Shown: piece by piece, positions 1 to 8,847 of the stretch
How positions within the stretch are numbered: position 1 is the first letter of the stretch
How the letters are laid out: the number at the start of each line of letters is the position of its first letter
Assembly (NCBI GenBank): GCA_028335825.1
Contig: JAIOKI010000009.1
Location: 124,001-188,000, forward strand
Origin: Nosema muscidifuracis
Taxonomy: Eukaryota > Microsporidia > Nosematidae
Length of the DNA stretch: 64,000 bases
Reading direction: 5' to 3'
Position numbers and translations under genes: made by a program
The notes under the pieces: generated by a model
The model's input: the letters and a program-made list of their open reading frames with translations, nothing else
What the model was told of the DNA's origin: nothing
Databases searched by the model: none

Positions 1-750
1 TCGAATTTATTTGCGTCATGATCAATAAATATGTTTTTAATATATTTTGATTTAATGTGTCTTATAAAAATATCTAATAGAATCAGAAAGAGAAAAAATC
101 ATTTTCCCATCAAAAACTTTGTATCTAATTATCTTTGCTTTTATATTTTACATTTTTCTTATTTATTAATGGTATAATCATTACTTTTATCAGATGTAAA
201 TATTTAAATATAAAATTATGATAATTGTAAATGACCAAATTTATTTTTAATAGAGACGCTGAATATGTAGCTTTATTTTTTTACTTCGAAACAAATTATG
301 TTGGATCTTAATTACAGACACAACTTTTATTGTCCTTTTTAATATTAAATTATTTTGATCTGTTATTCTAAAAAATATATTTATTTTAAAGATTTTAATG
401 TAAAATATTTATTAGTATGACGTGTCGAATCGTAATATACACAACCAATATAAGAATTTGCAAACATATTAGAGATTTATAAAATTTTCGTCTTTTTTAT
501 TTTATATATACAAATTTTATATTTATATTCGAACATTTATATTTCAAAATATATTAAAAATATTTGAATAACAATAGTAAAAGATATAATCAATATCTTA
601 GATTTTCTATAAAGTATTAGAATAGCTTTATAAATAAGTGATTTGTTTTATAATAAGTAGATATTAAAATTTACAGTATAAACATATATTTTGATACTAA
701 ATTAATTTTTAATTTATTTTATCTTTTAAAATTTTTTTACACACCCTCAT
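1..750. other. Intergenic, no gene seen
   Basis: AT-rich sequence with no open frame of useful length on either strand and no tRNA-like or clearly repeated structure. The last bases carry the CCC-type initiator of the gene that begins at 751. Confidence 0.6.
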
Positions 751-2280
751 ATGAAATTTCAATTTTTATTGATTTTAAATTTAGCTTTAGGACTACCGAT
801 AAATAAAGATAATAACTTATGTTTTTATGAACTAGTCGATAATACAGGAAAATCTATTAATATACATAATTTATATAATTTAGCAGGAGCAGCATTTGAC
901 TTGATATTAGATTCTAATAAATTTAAACAAAATATTACTATTTTTGACAATGAAAATCCTACTACTACAATTTTAAATGATGACTACAATGAACTAAAAG
1001 AAGTTTATCAGAATATGGTTCTTACAAGTATTAAAGGTAAAACTATCGATTTGAATAATTTTAAAAGAATTTATTTCGGAGATTTTCTTAAAGAATTAAC
1101 CTTTTCTACTTATAAATATATTCAGTTAATCAATGACTGCTTATTTAATAATAAGTCCTTAAATGGTAATTTTGCTTTAAATAACTTATTAGGTGATGCT
1201 ATTATTGAAAGACTAAGTTTTAGTAGAAGTGATAAGCTTGATGGAATGCCTAGTGTATCAGAAAATAAATGTGCAATTGATAAATTTTTGGAAAGGATTG
1301 AATGCAGCTATGATGTTGATATAAATAGTAGATTAATTGCTATTAACAATTATGACATTATGATTAATGGAAATTCAGAAGTAACAAAAAAAATGTTTAC
1401 GGAAAATTTGATTACTTATCCTGATACTACAACCGAAATACATTCTTTTGAGAATACATCACAAGTAACAACAGATGATTCTAGTAAGTTGAAATTTGAA
1501 AATAATACTGAAGATTTAACATCAACCCAAATTAATAAATTAGGTATCAATTATACCGAAATACAACCTCTTGAGAATACGTCACAAGTAACAACAGATG
1601 ATTCTAGTAAGTTGAAATTTGAAAATAATACTGAAGATTCAGCATCAGCCCAAATTAATGAATTAGGTATCAATTATACCGAAACACATTCTTTTGAGAA
1701 TACGTCACAAGTAACAACAGTTGATTCTAGTAAGTTGAAATTTGAAGAGTTAACTACTTTAACACCAACTCAAAATAATGAATTAGGTATCATTTATACC
1801 GAAAAACAATTTTTTGAGAATACATCACAAGTAACAACAGTTGATTTTAGTAATTTGAATTTTGAAGAGTTAACTACTATAATATCAACCCAAAATAATG
1901 AATTAAGTATCAATAATACCGAAATACAAGATATGACTAATCCTTATAACATCGATCAATATAAAACAACAGCAGATCTAAATCTTGATTATAAAAATGG
2001 AAGGAATTTTTCTCATAATCATCCAAATGTTGGTTTTATCAATAATACATCTACGAATGAAAATGAGACCAAATCTACAAATGTAGCCCTCATCTACACT
2101 CTTTCGGGATTATTTATTTTTGGAATAATTATATTCATTATTTTTAATATAATGAAATACTGGAAATCTAAAAAGAATCCAGACAGACACAACAGACTGG
2201 GTAATTTCGTTTATAGTTCAGTAAGAGGTTCTGAAAATAATAATATAGAGATGATGGAGTTAAATAAATCTCAACATTAA
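751..2280 (+). CDS. Repeat-containing type I surface protein, family unknown
   Basis: A 509-residue protein not assigned to a known family. The N terminus (MKFQFLLILNLALGLP) reads as a cleavable signal peptide. A hydrophobic segment at about residues 445-468 is followed by a basic stop-transfer sequence (KYWKSKK) and a cytosolic tail of about 38 residues, so a type I membrane topology is inferred. Residues 229-390 are four tandem units of 40-41 residues rich in Thr, Ser and Asn with NxS/T sites (ENTSQVTT in each). The start follows ACACCCTCAT directly. A role at the parasite surface or host interface is inference; no enzyme motif is visible. Confidence 0.75.
   Translation: MKFQFLLILNLALGLPINKDNNLCFYELVDNTGKSINIHNLYNLAGAAFDLILDSNKFKQNITIFDNENPTTTILNDDYNELKEVYQNMVLTSIKGKTIDLNNFKRIYFGDFLKELTFSTYKYIQLINDCLFNNKSLNGNFALNNLLGDAIIERLSFSRSDKLDGMPSVSENKCAIDKFLERIECSYDVDINSRLIAINNYDIMINGNSEVTKKMFTENLITYPDTTTEIHSFENTSQVTTDDSSKLKFENNTEDLTSTQINKLGINYTEIQPLENTSQVTTDDSSKLKFENNTEDSASAQINELGINYTETHSFENTSQVTTVDSSKLKFEELTTLTPTQNNELGIIYTEKQFFENTSQVTTVDFSNLNFEELTTIISTQNNELSINNTEIQDMTNPYNIDQYKTTADLNLDYKNGRNFSHNHPNVGFINNTSTNENETKSTNVALIYTLSGLFIFGIIIFIIFNIMKYWKSKKNPDRHNRLGNFVYSSVRGSENNNIEMMELNKSQH
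1435..1920 (+). repeat. Coding tandem repeat, four units
   Basis: Four in-frame units start at 1435, 1558, 1681 and 1801 (123, 123, 120 and 120 bp). Units 1 and 2 share the segment ending NNTEDL/NNTEDS. Units 3 and 4 share a variant (EELTT) one residue shorter. This suggests two rounds of duplication. Each unit keeps ENTSQVTT and a conserved SKLKFE or SNLNFE stretch. Confidence 0.9.
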
Positions 2281-2699
2281 AGATCTTTAATAAGTTTTTT
2301 TTTAGAAATATTTTTAATTAATATTTTAGCTATGATTAATCTAAAGCTATATTTTGATTAAACTTATATATATTATAATAAGATCGTATATTCGTATCTT
2401 ATTTATTAAAATTATATACCAAAGGAAGTTTTGTAGTATTTTTAAATGTCTCAGAATCAACAGCTCGAAATTATAAGATAAATACAGTACAAATTAATTT
2501 GTATTTATTTATAAAAAAGTTAAGTACAATAAATAATACTAAAAACAAGTATTTATCAATATAAGTTTGTTTTACAATTATATTTTAATGAATTGACTTT
2601 TATATAGAATTATATGAATATAACGTAATAAACAGTCTTAAAATTCAAACCCCAATAATATTTCTAATTATTTTTTTCTTCTTCCTTTTTATATCCCCT
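2281..2699. other. Intergenic
   Basis: AT-rich spacer without an open frame of note. It ends in ATATCCCCT immediately before the start at 2700, the CCC-type initiator. Confidence 0.6.
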
Positions 2700-2984
2700 A
2701 TGGATAACAACGATGAAAATATTGAAGAAATTTTAAACAAGTACGCTGTTAAAGATAAATTTCTTAACAGCTTTGATTCTTATCTTAATGAATACGATTT
2801 TAAATCTAAAATAAACAGTCATATAAAAAATAAATTTAAGAATAGAAAATTTGAAGATGTACCAGAATCAGAAGTTTATGATGTAATTATGGATTTCATG
2901 ACCAATAATCTTCCTGAAGAAGTACAAGAGAAGATTTATTACCAGATAAGACAGTTTATTGATAATAATATAAAATTTAATTAA
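2700..2984 (+). CDS. Sus1/ENY2-like transcription and mRNA-export factor
   Basis: A 94-residue all-helical protein with the size and pattern of Sus1/ENY2, the small subunit shared by the SAGA deubiquitinase module and the TREX-2 nuclear-pore complex. The best-matching parts are the middle (DSYLNEYDFKSKINSHIKNK) and the end (LPEEVQEKIYYQIRQFIDNN), the latter resembling the family's closing helix (...VREEVLLKIREFLEE). The start follows ATATCCCCT directly. The 3' end is 13 bp from the converging 3' end of the prenyl synthase gene, so the two transcripts probably overlap. The match is by eye and moderate; another small helical protein is possible. Confidence 0.6.
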   Translation: MDNNDENIEEILNKYAVKDKFLNSFDSYLNEYDFKSKINSHIKNKFKNRKFEDVPESEVYDVIMDFMTNNLPEEVQEKIYYQIRQFIDNNIKFN

Positions 2985-2997
2985 AAGTATATAAAAG

Positions 2998-3876
2998 TTA
3001 TATTTTTATCATTCTGCTATCTAAAAGTTTCTTAATTGCAGTAAATATTTTTATATCAAAATTAATAGACAATTCTTCAGCTTTTTTCATATAACCATCT
3101 AATATATTTTGGAACTCAGGAAAATAAGAATGTATTTTTTCTAAAATATATTCATTAACTTCTCCTGATTTAAAATATTTATTTACATATTCGTTATCTT
3201 TTTCTTTGTACAATTTACAAGTAAAATATGTTAATTTCATTTCTTCTAAATCGTTACTTGTTTTGTTACACTCTTTAGGATAAAAATTTAAAAGATCATC
3301 TTGCATTTGAAAAATAATACCAAGTATTTTTGTAAACTCGTACAATAAAGGAGGTTCTTCTTTATTCTGATATAAATATCCTGATACTATAGGGAAATAA
3401 AATGTATAAATTGATGTTTTGTATTCAGCTATACTAGAATATAAATCTTCTGTATAATCCAATTCATCTTTTTGTTTAGAATCAAGCACTTGTCCTAAGC
3501 ATGTGCTAAATACTGTAGTATAATAAATATCTCTACAATTAGAATTAATTAATTTAGAAATTATACTTAGAATATAAGCAGAATATTTTATAGAAATCAT
3601 TCCTTGTTTCTTATAATAGCACAATTTTCCTCTTCTTAAATTAGAATTATCCATTATATCATCTATAGCTAAGAAAGTACCTTGCAATAATTCAAACAAA
3701 CAGGATGTAACTAAAGAATCTTTACTTTCTTGATCTAATACAATATTAAATAAATATTGTCTAAATGCTTTGCCTCCTATTGAAGTATAAGATACATAAT
3801 CAATTATCTTTTCTTTATTTTTATATTCAGATAATCTAAGAATATCTTCTATTATATTTAGACAAGTATTAGTCAT
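2998..3876 (-). CDS. ERG20: Farnesyl diphosphate synthase
   Basis: Condenses dimethylallyl and isopentenyl diphosphates to geranyl and farnesyl diphosphate, the precursor of dolichol and of protein prenyl groups. Visible landmarks are GGK at 34-36 with Arg39, the first aspartate-rich motif DDIMDNSNLRRG (Asp72, 73 and 76; Arg81-82), and YKTSIYTFYFPIVSGYL at 152-168. The second aspartate-rich motif QMQDDLLNF includes Asp193-194. The segment around the first motif (LQGTFLAIDDIMDNS) resembles FPP synthases more than GGPP synthases. At 292 residues it is shorter than the usual ~350. The second motif reads DDLLN where DDxxD is usual, so its last Asp is replaced by Asn. The start follows ACCCCTTA directly. 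Confidence 0.88.
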   Translation of the reverse strand: MTNTCLNIIEDILRLSEYKNKEKIIDYVSYTSIGGKAFRQYLFNIVLDQESKDSLVTSCLFELLQGTFLAIDDIMDNSNLRRGKLCYYKKQGMISIKYSAYILSIISKLINSNCRDIYYTTVFSTCLGQVLDSKQKDELDYTEDLYSSIAEYKTSIYTFYFPIVSGYLYQNKEEPPLLYEFTKILGIIFQMQDDLLNFYPKECNKTSNDLEEMKLTYFTCKLYKEKDNEYVNKYFKSGEVNEYILEKIHSYFPEFQNILDGYMKKAEELSINFDIKIFTAIKKLLDSRMIKI

Positions 3877-4601
3877 TAAGGGGTATATAAATAATATGAT
3901 AGAAGACTTAACATAATTAATATTAACAATAATAATTAATTTATATATACAATAATAATTAATTCATATATACAATAATAATTAATTCATGCAAACACAA
4001 AACTAAATTAAAAAATATTAATTAAAAGAAAATCCATTCTATAATAATAAAACCTAAAATTTATTACATAATAATTAATTTATGTAAACATAAAAAATAA
4101 ATTAAAAAATATTAATTTATATAAAATGCATTGGATAATAATAGAATATAAAATTAAAAATAATAATTTAAAAGAAAATTCATTGGATAATAATAGAATA
4201 TAAAATTAAAAATAATAATTTATACTATTTGAATCTCTTTACATAAAATTAAAAATAATAAATGTCTATTATAATAATAAAAAGAAAAAATAATAATTTT
4301 TTATATTTATAATTTATTACTACTAATTGATCGACAATACTATGAAACTGAAAAGAAAAATAATCATAAATCTGACAAATCTAAATTTATAGCTATTATC
4401 ACAATCTCTCATAAGATTTATGAAATAAAAATATATAAATACTTTTTAAGGAGAATAAGGAGAAAAAAATAAGGATGTTTAATTAAACTTATTACCATCA
4501 TAAGATAATTAAAAAATGAATAAGGATTTTAAAGGGTGAATAAAATTAACTTAAATTTCAAAAAAAAATTTAATAATTTTTTTATATAATATTTACTTTT
4601 A
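3877..4601. repeat. Intergenic with short AT-rich repeats
   Basis: About 725 bp without a gene. Imperfect tandem units recur: ACAATAATAATTAATTCAT at about 3945-3990, and a longer unit containing GATAATAATAGAATATAAAA at about 4120-4260. No ORF or RNA gene was recognised. Confidence 0.6.
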
Positions 4602-4859
4602 TTACATATCACCACCTTCTTCAAAATCAAGAAGTCTTCTATTAACCATCAATAAAGCCTTTTTAGTTTCATCTATTTGATCAATAAGAAGTCTCTTCTT
4701 ATAAACATCAGTAGCTTTATCCAACTTATTCAAATCTTCCTCAAATTTTCTTATCTCCTGTATATAAAAATCTTGTTCACGTTTAAGTCTTAAAATTTTA
4801 TTCTCTCTTAGAATATTTTCTTTTTCAATCTTATTTTGATCATTCATTTGTTTTTCCAT
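4602..4859 (-). CDS. Tubulin-specific chaperone A (beta-tubulin cofactor)
   Basis: An 85-residue, highly charged, three-helix coiled-coil protein in the pattern of tubulin cofactor A/Rbl2, which binds folding beta-tubulin. The diagnostic region is LKREQDFYIQEIRKFEEDLN followed by QIDETKKALLMVNRRLLDFE, matching the family's ...L.KE...YEKE...QE..I... and ...L.ES..M.PD..RRL blocks. It is shorter than the usual ~105 residues. ATG is immediately preceded by GACCC. It is transcribed divergently from diphthine synthase across only 30 bp. Confidence 0.65.
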   Translation of the reverse strand: MEKQMNDQNKIEKENILRENKILRLKREQDFYIQEIRKFEEDLNKLDKATDVYKKRLLIDQIDETKKALLMVNRRLLDFEEGGDM

Positions 4860-4889
4860 GGGTCATTTTTTTTTATAAAATTTTTACCC
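4860..4889. promoter_or_regulatory. 30-bp bidirectional start region
   Basis: This is the whole space between two divergent start codons. It begins GGGTCA and ends TTACCC, so each gene has its own CCC motif right against its ATG, in mirror arrangement. Between them is a T/A-rich core containing TATAAAA. Both 5' untranslated regions must be almost absent, or transcription must start inside the opposite gene. Confidence 0.7.
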
Positions 4890-5648
4890 ATGTTATACGT
4901 TATTGGTACTGGTCTTCATTCTTATGAAGATATGTCATTGAGAAGTATTGAGATATGTAAGAAAGCTGATAAAATATATTTTGAGAATTATACATCCATA
5001 CAACAAGAACCTATAGAACAACTTGAGAAATATCTTGGTAAAAAGATTATTGTATGTAGCAGAGATGCAGTAGAATCAGAAGATTTCTTTTTTGATGAAG
5101 CTAAAAATTTGACTGTTTGTATTCTTGTAGCTGGATCTCCTTTATTTGCTACTACACATATAGGTCTTGTTATAAAGGGTAGAGAGAAAGATGTAAATGT
5201 AGAAATAATACACAATGCATCTATACTTAATATTTATGGATGTCTTGGTTTATACTCATATCATCATGGGAAGACTGTTTCTATACCTTATTTTACTACT
5301 GAATGGAAACCAACAAGTTTTTATAATAATATTATAAAGAATATGGAGAATGGACTTCATACTCTTTGTTTGTTAGATATTAAAGTAGAAGAAGATAGAT
5401 TTATGACAGCAAATGAAGCATTATTACAAATTTTAGAAAGTGCTAATTTAACTGAAGATAAATCTATAGATAAAAATTATGAAGTATTTGTTATTTGTAG
5501 ATTTGGATATCCTAATCAAATACTTAAATATGGTACAATAGAAAGTTTAATAAAGACAGAATTTGGTAAACCATTACATAGTCTTGTAATACCAGGTAAG
5601 ATGGATACAATAGAAAGAGAAATGGTAGAAGAACTTTTTAAAAAATAA
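4890..5648 (+). CDS. DPH5: Diphthine methyl ester synthase (Dph5)
   Basis: An S-adenosylmethionine-dependent methyltransferase that methylates the modified histidine of elongation factor 2 on the way to diphthamide. Family blocks are the N-terminal MLYVIGTGLHSYEDMSLR, then CILVAGSPLFATTHIGLV and the very characteristic HNASILNIYGCLGLYSYHHG followed by KTVSIPYFTTEWKPTSFY. The 252-residue length is typical for a compact member. A longer open frame begins at 4836, but it would put 18 unrelated residues before the conserved MLY. ATG at 4890 directly follows TTTTTACCC, so that start is chosen. Confidence 0.93.
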   Translation: MLYVIGTGLHSYEDMSLRSIEICKKADKIYFENYTSIQQEPIEQLEKYLGKKIIVCSRDAVESEDFFFDEAKNLTVCILVAGSPLFATTHIGLVIKGREKDVNVEIIHNASILNIYGCLGLYSYHHGKTVSIPYFTTEWKPTSFYNNIIKNMENGLHTLCLLDIKVEEDRFMTANEALLQILESANLTEDKSIDKNYEVFVICRFGYPNQILKYGTIESLIKTEFGKPLHSLVIPGKMDTIEREMVEELFKK

Positions 5649-5865
5649 ATTTATATTAATTATAATTAAATATAATTTCTATTAATTATAACTATATATT
5701 TATTTACTAGAATTTCTATTAATGATATTTTATATAAAAGATAATTAATATTTATCTACTTAAATTAATGATAACTAATATTTATCTACTATTATTTATT
5801 TTTATATATCTAAAACTTTCTTCTTTAAATGATACAATATAAGTATGTAACCCTTTAAAAAAATA

Positions 5866-7059
5866 ATGAAAAATAAATCATGCATAGACAAAATTCTCTC
5901 TCACAGAATAATTGATGAAATATATTTAAGAAAGAAAATTAAGAAATATAAACAGTTTTACTGTACACGTATATTTGATATATTTCTTGATACAGATTAT
6001 GATACTAAAAAAGAATATGAAAATTTGTATAGACTTAGTACATTAACATCAGATAAATTTTATATACAGAATTTTAATAAAAAATCAGAGATAAAAACTG
6101 ATATAGACTTTTTAGAATATATAAAAAGAGATGGTTTATATTTAAATGATTCAAATAATATAGTTAATACAGATAATGTAAATGATTCAAATAATATAGT
6201 TAATATAAATACTATAAATGATACAAATATTACAGTTAATACAAATACTTTAAATGATTCAAATAATATAGTTAATACAAATACTATAAATAATACAAAT
6301 ACTTTAAATGAAACAAAAAATATAGAAATTATAAAAAAATTACAAGAAATTAGCATAAATAATAAATATAAAAAAAATAGCACATTTAGTTTGTTTTACA
6401 ACAAATTAGAAATCAATAGAAAGACCATCCACCAAATACATATAGACATCAAAAGACTCAGTGATGTATATAAAAGATCAGGTACCACCGACATATCATA
6501 TATATATTACAACATCCTTTTCTTAATATCACATAGAAGATTCAAACTTGGGTATGTACAAGGAATGGCAGATTTTTTAGTTCCACTTGTTTGTGAATAT
6601 TCCCGAGAAGATATACAAACCAGTGAGAGTAAGTCTTATTACACATATTTAGAGATAATAAGACGAGTAGAGTTTAATATAATAAATTTACAAGGTAATC
6701 TTATATTAAGATTAAGAGAAGAATTAGAGAATATTGATCCTACTTTATACACGTATCTAAATAATATAAATTTAGATTTTCATGTATTTAGTTTTAGATG
6801 GTTTAATTGTTTATTTTTTAGGGAATTTCAATATAAAGAATATCTTAGAATATTTACAGTAATATTATCTTATAAAGATATTAATAGAATTCTTTTATAT
6901 ATAGCAATAGGAATACTTACTGTATTAAGAAAAGAGATATTTAAATTAGATTATAATGGAATAGTTTTAATGATACAAGATCTTTATAATAAAGAATGGA
7001 AAAAAGGAGAAATTGATGAAATATTAAATAGAGCCAATGCATTGTATAAAATGAAATAA
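5866..7059 (+). CDS. TBC-domain Rab GTPase-activating protein, Gyp7-like
   Basis: A 397-residue TBC protein predicted to stimulate GTP hydrolysis by a Rab GTPase in vesicle traffic. Both catalytic fingers are present: the arginine finger in IHIDIKR (Arg197) and the glutamine finger in YVQGM (Gln232). FRWFNCLFFREFQYKEYLRI resembles the Gyp7/TBC1D15 group. A low-complexity Asn/Thr insert lies at about residues 95-150, before the TBC domain. The start lies 14 bp after GTAACCC. The target Rab cannot be read from sequence. Confidence 0.85.
   Translation: MKNKSCIDKILSHRIIDEIYLRKKIKKYKQFYCTRIFDIFLDTDYDTKKEYENLYRLSTLTSDKFYIQNFNKKSEIKTDIDFLEYIKRDGLYLNDSNNIVNTDNVNDSNNIVNINTINDTNITVNTNTLNDSNNIVNTNTINNTNTLNETKNIEIIKKLQEISINNKYKKNSTFSLFYNKLEINRKTIHQIHIDIKRLSDVYKRSGTTDISYIYYNILFLISHRRFKLGYVQGMADFLVPLVCEYSREDIQTSESKSYYTYLEIIRRVEFNIINLQGNLILRLREELENIDPTLYTYLNNINLDFHVFSFRWFNCLFFREFQYKEYLRIFTVILSYKDINRILLYIAIGILTVLRKEIFKLDYNGIVLMIQDLYNKEWKKGEIDEILNRANALYKMK
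6145..6312 (+). repeat. In-frame Asn-rich minisatellite inside the TBC gene
   Basis: Imperfect copies of a unit encoding NDSNNIVNTNT (DNA core AATGATTCAAATAATATAG) are repeated about five times. They lie outside the catalytic domain and are presumably tolerated length variation. Confidence 0.85.
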
Positions 7060-7330
7060 GTTTAAAATTCTTTATTATATAAAATATTCTTTAATTATAG
7101 GATATGCTTTAATTATAGGATATGCTTTAATTATAATATATGCTTTAATTATAAGGTAATTATAAGGTATGCTTTTTTTAATATCCTAATTATTAGAAAA
7201 TACTTCCTTCAATAATAAGATATACTTTACTGTACTTTCAATAATAAGAAATACTTCCTTCAATAATTATAAGATATACTTCCTTTAATTATAAAAATTT
7301 AAAAATATCTACATTTTGTTTACCCCTTTT

Positions 7331-7879
7331 ATGTTAGTATTCCCCTTTTTCTTACTAATCAATACCCATAATTTTGATGAAATTCCTTCACTAACTCTTA
7401 ATGATTTCAAAATTGATTCCACATTTTTTATATACATCTACTACACTAAACCTAATCTTGATTGTCCTTTATGTAAGTTATTCAATAACAAAATATCAGA
7501 GATACCCATGCCAATAAAAAAGATAAATTTTTATGAATCACCTTACATTGCTTCACATTTATATCAATGTATCTTCCCTTCATTCATAGTCAGACATAAT
7601 AAAAGAAGTTATGTTCTTAATGTTACTCAAGTAGATGAATTATTTAAATTAATTGAAGAAGATAAGTGGAAAGATATTGTTCCTATACATTGGTTACTTA
7701 ATACTGATAGTATTATTACTAAGATTTATTCTTTATTGTTTAGTATATTCTATTTCTTAGTTGAGTATGTTTCAGATTATATTGAGAATATTCCACATTG
7801 GGTTGTTAATATTATAATGAGTTTAATAATAGGATATTTAATAATATCAATAGTAGGTATATTTAATGTAAATAAATAA
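7331..7879 (+). CDS. TMX1-like transmembrane thioredoxin of the ER
   Basis: A predicted ER membrane oxidoreductase of the thioredoxin-related TMX type. From ATG 7331 the protein has 182 residues: a signal peptide (MLVFPFFLLI), a reduced thioredoxin-like domain with a CPLC dithiol motif (Cys45, Cys48), and FPSFIVRHNKRSYVLN. Then comes EEDKWKDIVPIHWLLNTDS, which closely follows TMX1 (DKEWKSIEPV..W), and a C-terminal transmembrane segment near residues 157-178. TMX1 has CPAC. The open frame can be extended five codons to a TTG, but ATG 7331 directly follows TTACCCCTTTT and begins the signal peptide. Confidence 0.72.
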   Translation: MLVFPFFLLINTHNFDEIPSLTLNDFKIDSTFFIYIYYTKPNLDCPLCKLFNNKISEIPMPIKKINFYESPYIASHLYQCIFPSFIVRHNKRSYVLNVTQVDELFKLIEEDKWKDIVPIHWLLNTDSIITKIYSLLFSIFYFLVEYVSDYIENIPHWVVNIIMSLIIGYLIISIVGIFNVNK

Positions 7880-7884
7880 ATAAA

Positions 7885-8030
7885 TATTTATTAATATATT
7901 TATTTAATTTGATATATTTATTTAATTTGATATAATTTATTAATATATTTATTTAATATGATATAATTTATTAATATATTTATTTAATTTGATATAATTT
8001 ATTAATATGTTTATTTAATTTGATATATCA
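7885..8030. repeat. AT minisatellite
   Basis: About four imperfect tandem copies of a ~33-bp unit with core TTTAATTTGATATAATTTA, between the TMX-like gene and the CET1 paralogue. Confidence 0.8.
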
Positions 8031-8101
8031 TCTATTAAAATATCATCTATATATAATATATCTACCTAACCTACTTATATTTACACAAGAAAATTACCCT
8101 T

Positions 8102-8605
8102 ATGAATAAATCTTTTAAAGAAATTTTATCAAATCTTTTAGATAACACAAATAATTTGATAATATATTTTGGTAAGATAGTTGATAAGACTACTGAAGGA
8201 AGATACTCTTTAGATATTCTTAATCCCATCATTCTTACTAAACTACCTTCTCTATACAAATTTAAGATAAAAGGTAATGATATGTTATCTCATCAAATAT
8301 CTAATAAATATGGAAAAGGAGTTAATGTTAATAGTCTTCTTCCTAATATGAAACCTATTTCTATTTCTTATATATATTTTCCTAATAAGATTTATGATAT
8401 TATGATATACCAGTATATACCAATAGAAGGAGGAAGGAGTGATTTAGTAAGAATGTATGAATTTAATAAAATGTTTATTAAATGTACTAATCAGAATGAA
8501 ATAAGAGTAGAGATGAATAAGAAAGATACTGAATTAATTATTCGGTTAATAACTAATATTTGTGAAGATGTATCTTATAAATCTAATAAGAAGAATATTA
8601 AGTGA
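8102..8605 (+). CDS. Degenerate CET1 paralogue (RNA-triphosphatase-like, catalytic Glu lost)
   Basis: A 167-residue protein that reads as a diverged tandem copy of the next gene, CET1. Matching stretches are GKIVDKTTEGRYSLDILNPI followed by ILTKLP (CET1: GKIYNKETESRMKLNSLVPI, LYTKLP), and IYDIMIYQYIPI (CET1: KYDVRISVMEEM). The first catalytic strand, EIEARIG in CET1, is here NLIIYFG with both glutamates gone. The last strand, EVEIEV, becomes EIRVEM. Triphosphatase activity is therefore unlikely. The open frame is intact and its ATG follows ATTACCCTT, so it looks expressed. It could be a partner or regulator of CET1, or a remnant; its function is unknown. Confidence 0.7.
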   Translation: MNKSFKEILSNLLDNTNNLIIYFGKIVDKTTEGRYSLDILNPIILTKLPSLYKFKIKGNDMLSHQISNKYGKGVNVNSLLPNMKPISISYIYFPNKIYDIMIYQYIPIEGGRSDLVRMYEFNKMFIKCTNQNEIRVEMNKKDTELIIRLITNICEDVSYKSNKKNIK

Positions 8606-8611
8606 GTAGAT

Positions 8612-8776
8612 GACAGATAAAATTAGATTGATATAATATAGGTATTTTATAGATGTTTTGTATATATTTTATTGATATAATATATTAGATGATACTTTAT
8701 TGATATAATATAGGAGATGATACTTTATTGATATAATATAATAGATGATAGATAAAATTTTATTGATATAATATAT
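8612..8776. repeat. Tandem repeat between the CET1 pair
   Basis: About five imperfect copies of a unit with core ATTGATATAATATAGATGAT fill the spacer between the paralogue and CET1. Confidence 0.8.
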
Positions 8777-8847
8777 TTTTACAACAAATCTTTATAACAT
8801 TTTTTTAATATATTTTTATAACATTTTTATAACATTTTTTATCCCTT

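Noticed and set aside
4836-4889. Upstream ATG of the diphthine synthase frame
   Set aside because: It overlaps the tubulin-cofactor gene and adds residues absent from the family before the conserved MLYVIG start.
6060-6383. 107-residue minus-strand frame opposite the TBC gene insert
   Set aside because: Its Val/Phe/Leu repeats are the antisense of the Asn-rich minisatellite.
7316-7330. TTG extension of the TMX-like frame
   Set aside because: ATG 7331 directly follows ACCCCTTTT and begins the signal peptide; the extension would translate the initiator itself.
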